From: Cubamyces lactineus
Taxonomy: Eukaryota; Basidiomycota; Agaricomycetes; Polyporales; Polyporaceae
NCBI GenBank assembly: GCA_022376465.1
Contig: JACDTU010000011.1
Coordinates: forward strand, 1,116,001 to 1,180,000
Direction of reading: 5' to 3'
DNA length: 64,000 nucleotides
Shown here: positions 35,531-46,308 of the stretch, in pieces
How the letters are laid out: every line of letters begins with the position of its first letter
Numbering within the stretch: the first letter of the stretch is position 1
Translations under genes and position numbers: made by a program
The notes under the pieces: model-generated
Seen by the model: only the letters and a program-made list of their open reading frames with translations
Database searches by the model: none
Told to the model about the DNA's origin: nothing

Positions 35531-38500
35531 TCACCGGAACGTCCGCGTTTGGTTCCCGCTCTTGACCTGGTTGTGTGCTTTTGGCGGAGCCGGAAAGTTC
35601 CCGTAAAATGACGTCCCTTTCCCTGCACAGACAGAGGCAGAGACACAGCGTACCGTCAGCCTCAGCCTCGGCGCATGATAGCACCCATCGTCACTCACCT
35701 CTCTCCTGCCTCGGCTTCTTTCTCCCACCACGGGCCTCTCTCCCCTCGTGGTCAGACCCATCATCCAGGATGTTCGACACTGCACCGTAGTCAAAGACCG
35801 CCGGCTCATCCTCCTCCCCTTGCTCCGCAGCACCAGAGGCACTGCTCGTACCTCCCGTGCCTCCAATCTTTTCTCCTGCTCGCTTCCGTTTCTTCCGCTT
35901 CGCTTGTCCTACCATCACAATCGTGTCGTCCACTTCGTTCGTCTTCACCGTTCCCCGCTCCGACGCCGGCACGAACGGGATCTCCGCACCGCTCTCGTTC
36001 TTCAGCACATCCGCGCCCTCCTCCCTCTCTACTGTGCCCTCCTCCTCTGCCTTCGTTGGTACCACCTTCGGCACACTCGGCGTAATGACCAATGTACTGT
36101 GGATCCGGGCGGCCGTCTCAACGAACCCTCGTTTCTTGATGGCGGCTCCACTCGGCGAACGCTTCTCGGGCTCAATATGAGCACCTAATCCGGTATACCT
36201 GTCATCCGGGATAACGCAACATACCTCAATTCGCCCTCCTAGAAGAACACTGCGCACTGCGCTCACTGCCGAAGCGTTGGAAATGTCGCCGTTAGATCGT
36301 TGCAGACAGCGGCCGAACAAACTGGATGACGTTGCTGCGATCTTCGTTGCTGTTCACCGTCCCATGAGCGCTCCGGCTTCCGAACTATACATATGTCCGT
36401 TGCAGACTCACCGTTAGACCATATCGACGGCCGTACAATCGTCGCTTGCGCTGTTGGTACAAGTGCACTAGCGTCGGTCGTTGTTGCGGCTTCTGCTCCT
36501 TCATCGACCGACATCGCTCCCTCGTCTCCTTTCCCGCTCCGTTCGGAGGTTACATCTGCGGGGCCAGCCGTGCCGAGCGTCTTTTTCATGGTGTCCCGGA
36601 TGGTATCCAGCAGCTCCTTGGCACGCCGCCTGATCACCGGAGGCACCGGATGGAACACAGACAGCAAGCTCGCCATGTCGCCCGGCGTCCGCTCGGCTAG
36701 CGTGAATAGGTAGTGGTTCGGGAGCACATATCTGCAGCTTGAATTTCAGTACGGGTCGGGTCCCGATGAGTTCACTACGATCATGCTCACCGTGTACTCT
36801 CGTCTTCTTCACGTGCGACACGATCGCGCCAGGCGTGCACGGCACGATACACCTCTCGCTGCACATTCGCTGCCGCCCCTTCGCGATCTGAGGCCACCGC
36901 CATAAGTGCAGCCTTGTTCCACTTGCGTGCGAGCGTGTCCCACCCGCCGGGGCCCGTTCCTCCTTCGGCGTCGTATGTCTCTTTCTCGTACACCCGCAAC
37001 GCCGTTTCCTCGGAACGAGCAAGCACCTCGCGCACGAGCGCGTGCGCTGGAGGGAATGTGGTCTCTGGTGTGGGTGTGGCAGCCTTCGAGGAGCTTGGGC
37101 TCTGGGCCCGCGACTGAGCACGAGATTGTGCACGGTCGAGGAGGGCGTTGCGGAGATGGTCGTAAATGAACAGCAAGAAGTGGGTGTCGGATCGCGCGTA
37201 CTGCAGCATTTCCTCGGGCAATGGGCTGTAGACGGCATGTGTGAGAATGGAAGACTTCTAAATTCGCAAGGATCTGCGCACCGTATTCGCCAGTCGGCTA
37301 GTTGATACCGCTTGTCCGCAGTAAAGTCACAGTACATCTCAAGCAGTGTGGCAAGACCATGCCTAGGGAAGTCTATTGTCGAGGTCAGAACACGATGACG
37401 GCTATTCGTTGGACACCAACCTAGAACTTTGGAAGCGTGGTAGGTGTCGAACAGGTTGACGATGTACAGGTTGAAGTCCTGCTGTAGCCATATGATGTCG
37501 CTCTCAGCTCCGTGGAAGACCTTCACGATGTTCGGGTCCGTGAAAACTTCGTTCAATTCTTCCATCTCGTCGCGCAGGGTAAGAGTGTCAACGACAAAGT
37601 CCTCTTCTCGCGTGCTGATCTGCATGAGGCAAACGAAGCCGCCGAATGTGCGGTAGCTATGGTACTCCAGGTCTACCGCTATCTCGCTCGCTCCGCGCAG
37701 CTTGTCGAGCATTGTTGCAAACTCCGCTGGCGTTGATACCCAGGAGAACGGTGTTTCCTCAAAGGACCGGGGTGCGATCGGAGGTGTCGAAGTGAACATC
37801 CGCGCAGGATATGAAATGTGCTTGATCTCGTAGCGGTAAGGGTGAAGGCTAGAATTAACCTGTGAGTATATGCGTCATGCGCGTTGTTTTCTGTGCACAC
37901 TTACGAGCTTGCCGAATCGTTCTCGTCCGCGTCATCCTGGAGATTGTATCCGAGCGGTACTTTTGCGTTATATTTATGCCGCAAGTTGGGCCGCCACAGT
38001 GTGTCGTTGCTGTTGTCCACTTTGCGCTTAAAAGTCAGCTGAGGCTTCGCGAGATGTGAAGCGTGTTGGAGTGCGGGATCCAAGCGTCCTGGCTGAGTGT
38101 TTGTCTTCTTGGGCTGAACTACACATGAGCGTGGAGCACGGGTAGGCTAGAATGTGCGCATACCTTCTGAGCAGAGGGTTGAACGGCGTTTACCGCAATG
38201 GTGGGGGCCTTGGAGTGCCCGAGGAACTCATCCAGGCCAATGTCCTGTCCTAGATGTCAAGTCGCGACTTCAGATTGACTATGGACATACGTACGGCGTG
38301 TTCGAGGAGCTGGTCCATTGCATCGACTACGCGGGAATGGAAGTGGTCCGCGACATCGTCCTGCGATTCCAAGCGAGCCTTGCCCTTATCCCGCGCACTT
38401 GAACTGGCAGTACCGGCTAGACCAAGGAGCTTGTTTGCAATAGAGAGAACGCGCGCGGAACACTCGTCGAGCTCCTTGGCAAAGTCTGGGTGTACGGAAC

Positions 38501-38621
38501 GGTGGAAGGGGATGTCGATTGGAAGACCGAGCGCTGCGCGAGTCGCCTTCAGCGCTGCGCCTTGCAATTGGGCATTAAAGTCGTTAAAAGATGCAGAGGA
38601 GATCCCCGTCGTGTCGTCCAT
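35531..38621 (-). CDS. rrp6: Nuclear exosome 3'-5' exoribonuclease Rrp6
   Basis: A multi-exon gene. The N-terminal PMC2NT part starts [18 protein letters not shown]. The DEDD-Y exonuclease has [12 protein letters not shown] (Asp/Glu), [15 protein letters not shown], a Tyr-Asp pair in [10 protein letters not shown], and [10 protein letters not shown]. The HRDC region runs through [12 protein letters not shown]. The tail has a nuclear-localisation-like AKRKKRKRA and the motif [19 protein letters not shown], conserved at Rrp6 C-termini, reached through a last intron (35623-35698). Stop at 35531-35533. Rrp6 is the nuclear catalytic subunit of the RNA exosome and matures rRNA, snoRNA and snRNA 3' ends. 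It is divergent from the RPAP3-like gene with 212 bp between starts. Confidence 0.93.
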
Positions 38622-38833
38622 TGTTGTATACCAGGTCGAGGTCAAAGTGGGGACGAAACTCGTCGCTCGACAGCCGCGAGGAGCAGAGATGAAGCTGAAC
38701 AAGCCGCTTCAATTGGAACGGGCGCTTGATTTTTCCCAAATTGCGAGCAACTCACGTGCTCGCGCACTACGCGCTCCATCCGCCACTCTCGTCTTCCCGT
38801 CGTTTACTTCGATCTTACTCTCCCCGCACGCAC
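38622..38833. promoter_or_regulatory. Bidirectional promoter rrp6 / RPAP3-like
   Basis: 212 bp between divergent start codons. A perfect E-box palindrome CACGTG lies near the middle (38753-38758). CACGTG is read by bHLH factors such as fungal Cbf1 or Pho4-like proteins, so joint control is possible but inferred. Confidence 0.5.
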
Positions 38834-40297
38834 ATGTCAACCAAGGCCCAAGACGAAAAGGACAAAGTGGGATAATCATTATTTTTTATCAGCTCATAAG
38901 TTCACCGATCCGCGTCAGGGAAACGAAGCTTTCAAGGCCGGAGACTATCCGAAAGCGATCGGCCATTATACTGCCGCCTTCATTGCCGACCCCTCAAATC
39001 CTACCTACCCTCTGAATCGCGCAGCCGCATACCTGAAACTTGGCAAGTAAGTGCGTGCACCTTTCGGCCAATTCTTTTCGACGAACGCCGGTTGAATGTG
39101 GGGTTGCTAGAAACGAGGATGCGGAGAGGGACTGTGATACCGTCCTCCGTCTCGACTCGAAGAGCGTAAAGGGGCTGTTTAGGAGGGGGCAGGCTCGCGT
39201 TGCGTTGCAGAAGCTCAAAGAAGCCGAGCAAGGTATGTCATAGAGTATCACTTTCTACCCTCGCGGCCTGACTGCTGTGCAGATTTCCTCCAGGTCTTGA
39301 AACTCGACTCCGCCAACGCGGCAGCCAAGCAAGAGCTGCAGAAGGTTCAAGACGCACTAGCAGCTATTCCGACAAAGCTGAAACAGGTATGCTGATACAA
39401 CTGCCCTCGGAGTCATTGCCATTTACCAGGAGGTTAGCGGGTACCCATAGACATCCCAGCACCGATCCCGTCTTCGTCGGGATTGACATCTGCGCCATCC
39501 ACTAAGCGACGTCGTGTTCCTATACAGATCGTCGATCCCAATGCTGTGGAGTCAGCCCGAACGCCTTCGTCGAGCGTGGTTGCAGACGACACGCTCCTCA
39601 AGCCCGTAGTATCTCGGCCGCTCAAGCAGGATTCGACTCAGCCGTCTATTCCTATTGGCCCTCTCAAACAGTCGGAAGCCCCGCGATCTCCACAATCAGG
39701 TAGCTCTTCTCGGCCTCAGACGTTCCGTGAAGCAAAGGCCACACGAGAAGATGCGCGACCTCGGGGCGGGATATTCCGAGCAGATGGCACACACAAATTG
39801 TTCACGCCGAGTCAGAACGGTAACGCAGATGCACCAAAGCGGGAGCCGCCTCAGACTTTGGTTGCGTTTATGAGGATATGGAACACTCTAACTACAGAGG
39901 AAGAACGCTGGGATGTTCTACGAGTAAGGGTGCCCTACTTGGTGACATGGTATGCATCATTGAATGACTCGAGCAGCAAATTCCGGCGTCGCGGCTTCCC
40001 GTGCTATTCAAAACTTCCTTGGATCCATCAATCCTCGCCGCAATTCTGCACAGCCTACGTGTCGCTCTGGAAGCAGCCCCAGAAGACTCAGAAAGACTCC
40101 GAGTTGTGCGTGCATACATGGTCAATCTGCCGCGCGTTCCCCGGTTTGGTACGGTCTCCCTTATGATGAGCACTGTAGAGCGCCAGGACGTGCAGACTGT
40201 ATGGGATGTACTGGGACGGTATCATGGAGAAGGCGTTGAGGGAGAGATGGAGAAACGCAAGGAGGAAGGATCACGAGCGGCATGGGGGTGTTCTTAA
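38834..40297 (+). CDS. RPAP3/Tah1-like TPR co-chaperone of the R2TP complex
   Basis: Several exons join in frame from MSTKAQDEKDK through an intron to GNEAFKAGDYPKAIGHYTAAF, PLNRAAAYLKLGK, NEDAERDCDTVLRLD and KGLFRRGQARVAL: one TPR domain of about three repeats with the Hsp90-clamp type residues (K-N-N-K-R pattern: GNEAFK, LNRAAAYLK, KGLFRR). A proline/serine-rich linker follows (about 39450-39800), then an RPAP3 C-terminal domain: TLVAFMRIWNTL, ERWDVLRQIPASRLPVLFK and SILAAILHSL. RPAP3 proteins bring Hsp90 to the Rvb1/Rvb2-Pih1 complex, which assembles snoRNPs, RNA polymerase II and PIKKs. Acceptor choice in exon 5 (GTTAG|CGG) avoids an in-frame stop. Confidence 0.88.
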
Positions 40298-40513
40298 CTG
40301 TACACTGCGTAATGTTCAATCCATGAATCGACCCGTAGAAGTCAGTATCGTAGATGCTGATGGCATGCCGATATAATGGCTTATGATCATATCTATGGCA
40401 AGTACTGGATAGATGTTTGCAACATACAATATCTGATTGTTATATATTTTGAGTATTGTCATAAGTTGCAGCAAATCAAGAAGGGGACTATTACATATGT
40501 AGTGTGAGGCCTA

Positions 40514-42033
40514 CCAGGCTCCTACCCACCGCCCGCTTCGAGGTGAGGGGGCGATATCCCGACAGTAGGGTCTATGTTTTGTACGAGAAATGGTTAAGCG
40601 CTTAATCCCGAAAAGCATGTCACGTGTTGAATCCCTTGAACTTTGAACCCCCCTCACCTCTCAGCGGCGGCTGGCACCAAACATTGGTAAATAGGGGGGA
40701 CCGGAGGGCAAGCGCCCAGTACCACCTCCTTTGGGTAACCCATCAACTAGGGGCGTCTAATCATAAAAACCAGGATTTCTTGCAGGACGTCTCGCGGCTG
40801 GTCGCGCGCGCCCTTTGATCACGAATGTCAGTGAGCTCGCGAAAGGTTCGTGTGGGCTCGCGCCGTGTTCTATGGCACCCGCGCATGCATTAAAAGTCTG
40901 CCATGTATTTTCTACTTTTTCGAAGCGATGGTGACAAAGTATGAGATCGATGCGCCGCTTTGTACTCATCGCACGTGTCATTGATGTTGGTTTTACTGCC
41001 CGTTGTGATCTAAATCCTTCGCAATGGCTGAAACTGAGCCAGTAGCACCAAAAATTAGTATTTTTGTTCTCATAATGCCGCTGTCTACAACACAGAGTGC
41101 ATAAGGCCTTAAACGTGGCTCAGTTGATGACTGCTTGACTGATACCGCAGACTACAGATAATTATCTTGAGAATCACATCCCGCGGTTGCATGTCAGTGA
41201 GGTATTAGCCTCTTTTATGCATGCGCGGGTGCCATAGAACACGGCGCAAGCCCACACGAACCTTTCGCGAGCTCACTGACATTCGTGATCAAAGGGCGCG
41301 CGCGACCAGCTGTTACGACGAGCCTAGATCGGTCACAGCAAGCGACGTCCTAGGGATCGGACCAGAGGTCTCCAGTAGTTCGAGTGGAGTAGAGGTTCAG
41401 AGGAATAGGCAATGGATAACCAGGTCGAGCTGAGGATCCCGAGTGGATCCTCCGGTCTTAAATACAGGAAAGGAGGCATAGACACGTCAGCGCCACGTAG
41501 GCGCCACGTACCGTGAGAGTCCAGTATAACTACGTAGAGTCAGGGCTGGGAATACAGGTGATGTGGCGATGACGTGGCAAAACAGGATAGGCTAGGAATA
41601 CAACAACCGTGGAATCGGTGGGAATGAGGATGACGTGGCACGGGAAAGGATGACGTGGTGTGGGAAAAGATGACGTGGCATAGTGGGAGCGCAAGGAGGA
41701 AGGAAAAGGAAACTTCGTGACCGTGACACAGTGAGCGTCGTAACACCAGCCGCGAGACGTCCTGTAAGAAATCCTGGTTTTTATGATTAGACGCCCCTAG
41801 TTGATGGGTTACCCAAAGGAGGTGGTACTGGGCGCTTGCCCTCCGGTCCCCCCTATTTACCAATGTTTGGTGCCAGCCGCCGCTGAGAGGTGAGGGGGGT
41901 TCAAAGTTCAAGGGATTCAACACGTGACATGCTTTTCGGGATTAAGCGCTTAACCATTTCTCGTACAAAATATAGACCCTACTGTTAGGATATCGCCCCC
42001 TCACCTCGAAGCAGGTGGTGGGTAGGAGCCTGG
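40514..42033. mobile_element. TIR (foldback-type) DNA element with ~380-bp arms
   Basis: The left arm (about 40514-40895) and right arm (41213-41310 continued at 41751-42033) are near-perfect inverted copies starting CCAGGCTCCTACCCACC. The 7-bp direct repeat AGGCCTA flanks the element (40507-40513 and 42034-42040). The right arm is cut by a 435-bp solo LTR; removing it restores pairing with the left arm exactly. The spacer (about 40896-41212) has no coding frame. Long arms without transposase fit a non-autonomous foldback element, perhaps MULE-like, but the 7-bp repeat does not settle the superfamily. Confidence 0.8.
41311..41745. mobile_element. Solo LTR, family C copy 1
   Basis: 435 bp with perfect 10-bp inverted ends TGTTACGACG...CGTCGTAACA and an exact 5-bp target duplication CCAGC (41306-41310, 41746-41750): a solo LTR left by LTR-LTR recombination. 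It shares its start (GACGAGCCTAGATCGGTCAC) and an inner part (AATAGGCAATGGATAACC) with a second copy at 56876. It contains repeated GATGACGTGG words near 41566-41680. Confidence 0.88.
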
Positions 42034-42040
42034 AGGCCTA

Positions 42041-42849
42041 ATGAACTTCAAATTGATAAGACTAACCAAATCAAACTAACATAATTTTTATCTCTCAAAT
42101 ATTGACAAAAACAACTTTATAGCAAAGTTGCTATTGATGGTCTCTACATTCTCTTGGTCTAGAAAAGTGGGACATCAGCAAATCAGGAACTTGGGTATAG
42201 TGCATGCTAGTGGACTAAGAGGACAGCATTCTCAGAGCTATAAGCATGGGTGGGGACGATTGGTGCCCATTGTGCGTTGTAGCCCTTAGGTGTTTAGGGC
42301 ATGGAGCTATGGTACACTAGCACCTGGCCGCCTATGCAAATGAATGTGGTATTTCACTATATCCAAGTATACAGGGAAAAAACTTGACATTCAAGTGGGA
42401 AGCACTGAAAGCCTTAGAGTGATGTCTCACTCGCATCAGAAGCCTAAGTCTCAGTCTGAACACCTTGGATGGGTGCATACAAATATGGCAGGTGCCTTAC
42501 CTTTTTAGGATTCTCTTTCAAATTCTGCTGTGTCTTTCTTGCCACTCCACAGCCCTCTCAACTAATAGTCTGGGTCTCCGAAACAGGCAAGATGCATGCA
42601 TACCTGTTCCCCTTAGCCTCATTGCTGCAGTCCCCCAAATTCACTTCTAGTAGCCTGTAGTATGAAGTCTTGTACATATAATCCCAGCACTATACACCAT
42701 TCCCAACTTCCCACTGGCAAGGTATGTCTTTAGGCACAACAGGTGCACAAATAACTTAGCCTGAGTAGCTTAAGGTGTGCACACTCATCAGCAAAAATCC
42801 CACAAGGCAATCATCCCTAATTGTTACTAAATACCTAACAATAGTTAAT
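42041..42849. other. Unidentified AT-richer repeat-like stretch
   Basis: About 810 bp, clearly richer in A/T than the gene region, between the TIR element and the point where the homology of element B's integrase ends. Frames on both strands are full of stops. I recognise no LTR ends, TIR or protein motif. Confidence 0.4.
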
Positions 42850-45420
42850 ATTAGTTGATTAGTAATAATCTGCTCCGTACTTGGATGCTTTGGGGTTGTT
42901 CTGACCTTCCCAACGGCCTCTGGCTGAAATCTGTAGAGGAGTTTAAAAGGGGATTTTCCCATGACAGAGTGTGTCCACTGATTATGCGCAAATTCAAATT
43001 GAGGCAGCAGTTTGGCCCAGGTATCCGGATTGTTAGCACAGTAGAGTCAAAGTGCTAAATTGAGTTCTTGATTGACTCGTTCCGTTTCCCCATCCGTTTG
43101 CAGATGATAGGCCGTACTGAGTACAGTTTTGGTTCCTAGGCTGTTGTGTAATTCTTTGAATGCCTTGGAGATGCATTGCGGTCCTCAATCTGAAATAATC
43201 TTTGCGGGTAATCCGAACCTGTGATATACATCTCTTTGCAGAATATCCATGGCTCCTTCAGCCGTAATATTCTTTGTGCAGGGAGAGAATACCGCTGCCT
43301 TGGATACATCATGATGGACCACCACTTGGATGGCATTGAACCCATCCGACCCTGGTAGATTGGTGATATAATCCATGGTGATCGTCCGGAAAGGCCTAGT
43401 ATCCCCACTGTGTTGTATGGGAATTAAACCTGGTTTGAGGGGATGTGTATTGACCTTGCATGTTTGACAAGCCGCACAACCCTTGATATATTGTGTGATG
43501 AATTTTTGCATGCCTGGCCACATATATTCCTGTTTAACCAAGTTGTAGGTCTTCTGGACTCCTGGGTGTCCCATAATCAGCGCATCATGATACAACTTGA
43601 CTATATCATGGTACAACTGATTATTTGGTGGAACATATACTCTGTTCTTGTACAGAAGTATTCCATCATTGTCGGACCAGTCTTCTGGTTTGCCGAACTT
43701 TGGGTGTTTGGTAGCCTTTCCTTTTAGAGTAATGTACTCTACTACTGAGGTATCCTGTAGTTTGCTATCCCTAATGCGCCCTTGAAGCTCGACATTGATA
43801 GCCTTGACAAACAATTCTGATCCTAGGACAACGACATCCTTGTTGTCATTTTCCCCCCCATCATGCCCTGATCTCCAAGAAAGGGTGTCTGCTTGGGTGA
43901 GGGATTTTCCAGGTTGATGCTTGATTGCAATGTTGAATTCCAAGAGGAATGAATGCCATCAAGCCTGTCTACGATTTAACTTCTGCGCTGTACGGAAGTA
44001 CGTCAGATTTTTGTGGTCTGAGAGAATTTCCACAGGATGAGGGGATCCCTGCAGAAAATGTTGCCATGCTTCGAGAGCTCGAACAATGGCTAACAATTCT
44101 CTTTCATAAATCTGATAGTTCTGTTCTGCAGGAGTGAAGGATATGGACAAATAGGCACATGGATGCCAGTGTCCATCTTTTCCTTGTTGTCGTAGTACAG
44201 CATCTGTTGCAACCTTGGATGCATCTTGAAATGGTTTCTCCAGATCCAGGATTTGCTGGATCAGTTCTTCTGTAAACCGTTTCTTGAGTGTCTCGAATGC
44301 TTCTTGACAATCTTGAGACCACACAAAGGGCTTGTCCTTCTTCGTTAATTCCATGAGGGGTCGAACTATCTTGGAATAATCCCGAATGAATCGTCGGTAA
44401 AAATTCCTGAACCCTAAGAATGCTTGGACTTATTTGACCATCTTTGGTGGCTCCTACTCAACAATTGCCTTGAGTTTAATGGGATCCATAGCGACTACTC
44501 CTGGCCGGATGATTGATCCTAAGAATTCGACTTCTTGCCTATCAAATTCACATTTTTCCGCCTTGAGGAATAAATCGCTGTCTTGGAGCCGTTGTAAGGC
44601 TCTCCTTGTCCTTTTGTGATGTTCTTCGACGTTGTTCGAGAATATTAGGATGTCATCCATGTAAATGACCATCCATCCTTCCTGGAGCATATCCCGAAAG
44701 ATGTCATTCATCATGTTTTGGAATGTTGCCGGTGCGTTGCACAATCCAAAAAACATAACCGTCGGTTCGAACAATCCACTTGGTGTAATAAACGCAGCTT
44801 TCCACTCATCACCTTCCTTGATGCGAACATTGTGGCCCCCTTCAGCCAGTCAATAATGTCGCTAACGAGTGGCAAAGGGTATGCGTTTTTTACTGTCCCT
44901 TCATTAAGAGCCCGGTAATCTTGAACCGGTCGAAGACTCCCATCTTTCTTGGTGACAAAAAAAAATGGCGAGGCTAAGGAAGACTTGGATTTTTGAATGT
45001 ATCCCTTCTCGAGATTCTCCGCAATGAACTTGTCGAGTTCTTCGCGTTCCGTGTAAGTCAGCGGGTAGATCTTCCTCCATAAACCTTTAGTGTTATAATC
45101 AAAGTCCTTCTTGAATTCAATTGCGTGGTCCCATGGTCTCGAGGGTGGAAATCTACTTGCTGCCTTCTTCTCAAAGACCTGTTGATAGTCCTTTACAAAA
45201 TCCGGCAGGATTTTGTCCAAAGTTCTTTCCTTCTGATCCTTCTTTGCTGCTATAGCGATCTCCGTAGACTTATTAATCTTTCGGATTTTCTTCTTGCGAT
45301 ACCATTGTTCAATGGTCCTCGAAGGATTGAACGTAAGTCTTTCAGAGTCTGGGTCTTCGTCGTCCTCATCCGGCAGAGCATGCACAAATGAGACGACCAA
45401 ATCTTGATTTAGAGGCTTGA
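42850..45420 (-). pseudogene. Element B: Ty3/gypsy pol remnant (RT, RNase H, integrase)
   Basis: Read from 45420 leftwards: a linker after the protease, then reverse transcriptase (PLTYTEREELDKFIAENLEKGYI, VTKKDGSLRPVQDYRALN, catalytic YMDD, EFLGSIIRPGVV), RNase H ([19 protein letters not shown]), the integrase zinc finger (HPGVQKTYNLV, CAACQTC), and the integrase core (ITMDYITNLPGSDGF, then GLPAKIISD, then [11 protein letters not shown]). It is broken by a small frameshifting deletion in the RT near 44790-44830, by in-frame stops (after the RT, after LNRRQA, after IISD) and by loss of homology beyond about 42890. Gag lies on the far side of element A at 55.1-59.4 kb. The type resembles fungal Tf1/sushi chromoviruses. 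No ACTCCG enrichment is present here, unlike element A. Confidence 0.85.
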
Positions 45421-46112
45421 TGTTACGCTCTGTGCTGTAACCCCGAAGTCTGAGCCCCGAACCCCCGTACTCCGCTCCTTACTCCGCTCCTTACTCCGCA
45501 CTACGTACTCCGTTTCCCTGTACTCCGCACTTCCGTACCCCATACCCCCGACTCCGTTCTCCGTACTCTGTACTTCGGACTTCCCCTGACCCCATGACTT
45601 ACATGTCTCAGATAACCCCTCATGGCGCTACCTACATGAGGCTTTTGCTTACAGAGCTATCTGCGTTATCTTACCCTTGGCAAGTTACTTCGTACTTTTG
45701 TTCTCCTCTTTCCTATCACGTACATCTCTTATTGTTTCTATTAGGTTTCTGACTTAGTATAAATACTGCCCCGGAATGTAGTAGCTACTCAGTTCGGAAA
45801 TCTCGTTAACCTCATTATACTGGTTCATCTCGTACTCCGACACTCAACCCCGACCTCCTAGTCCGACCACCCTTCGTTCCCTTCCTACCAACCCCTCCGA
45901 CCCAACCCCGTTCCCAAGTCCGACCTCCAACCCGTCAAGTCCGTACTCTGTAGTCCGCAAATAGAGGACACCGAGTCAGAACCTGTGCGTTACTAATAGT
46001 TTCGCAAAAGTCCTCACACAGTGCTAGTCCGACCTCCAGTCGTACTCTGACCCTGAACTCCGTCCAAGTCCCGACCACCGGAGTTGTACCCCTGGACGGC
46101 ACGGTCCTAACA
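45421..46112 (+). repeat. 5' LTR of element A (692 bp)
   Basis: Begins TGTTACGCTC and ends GGTCCTAACA. It equals the 3' LTR except for nine transitions and the copy number of a 12-bp tandem repeat (two copies here, 45469-45492, six in the 3' LTR). AGTATAAATAC near 45757 is a good TATA box for the LTR promoter. By my reading it has eight exact ACTCCG words. Confidence 0.93.
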
Positions 46113-46308
46113 GTATTTCCGAACTCACCGGGTTTCACTCAACATGTCCACTTGAACCATAGTCCGCACTCAGACTCAATCTTGCGCCCTAAAGCAAGAA
46201 GACCCTGCCGAGAACTGGAGTGGCTGGACAGCTCGCCGAGGCGACTCAGCGACGCAAGAAGAAGCTACTCCGAGCCGCCGTGGGCAGTTCGCTTGAACGA
46301 TCGTCAAA

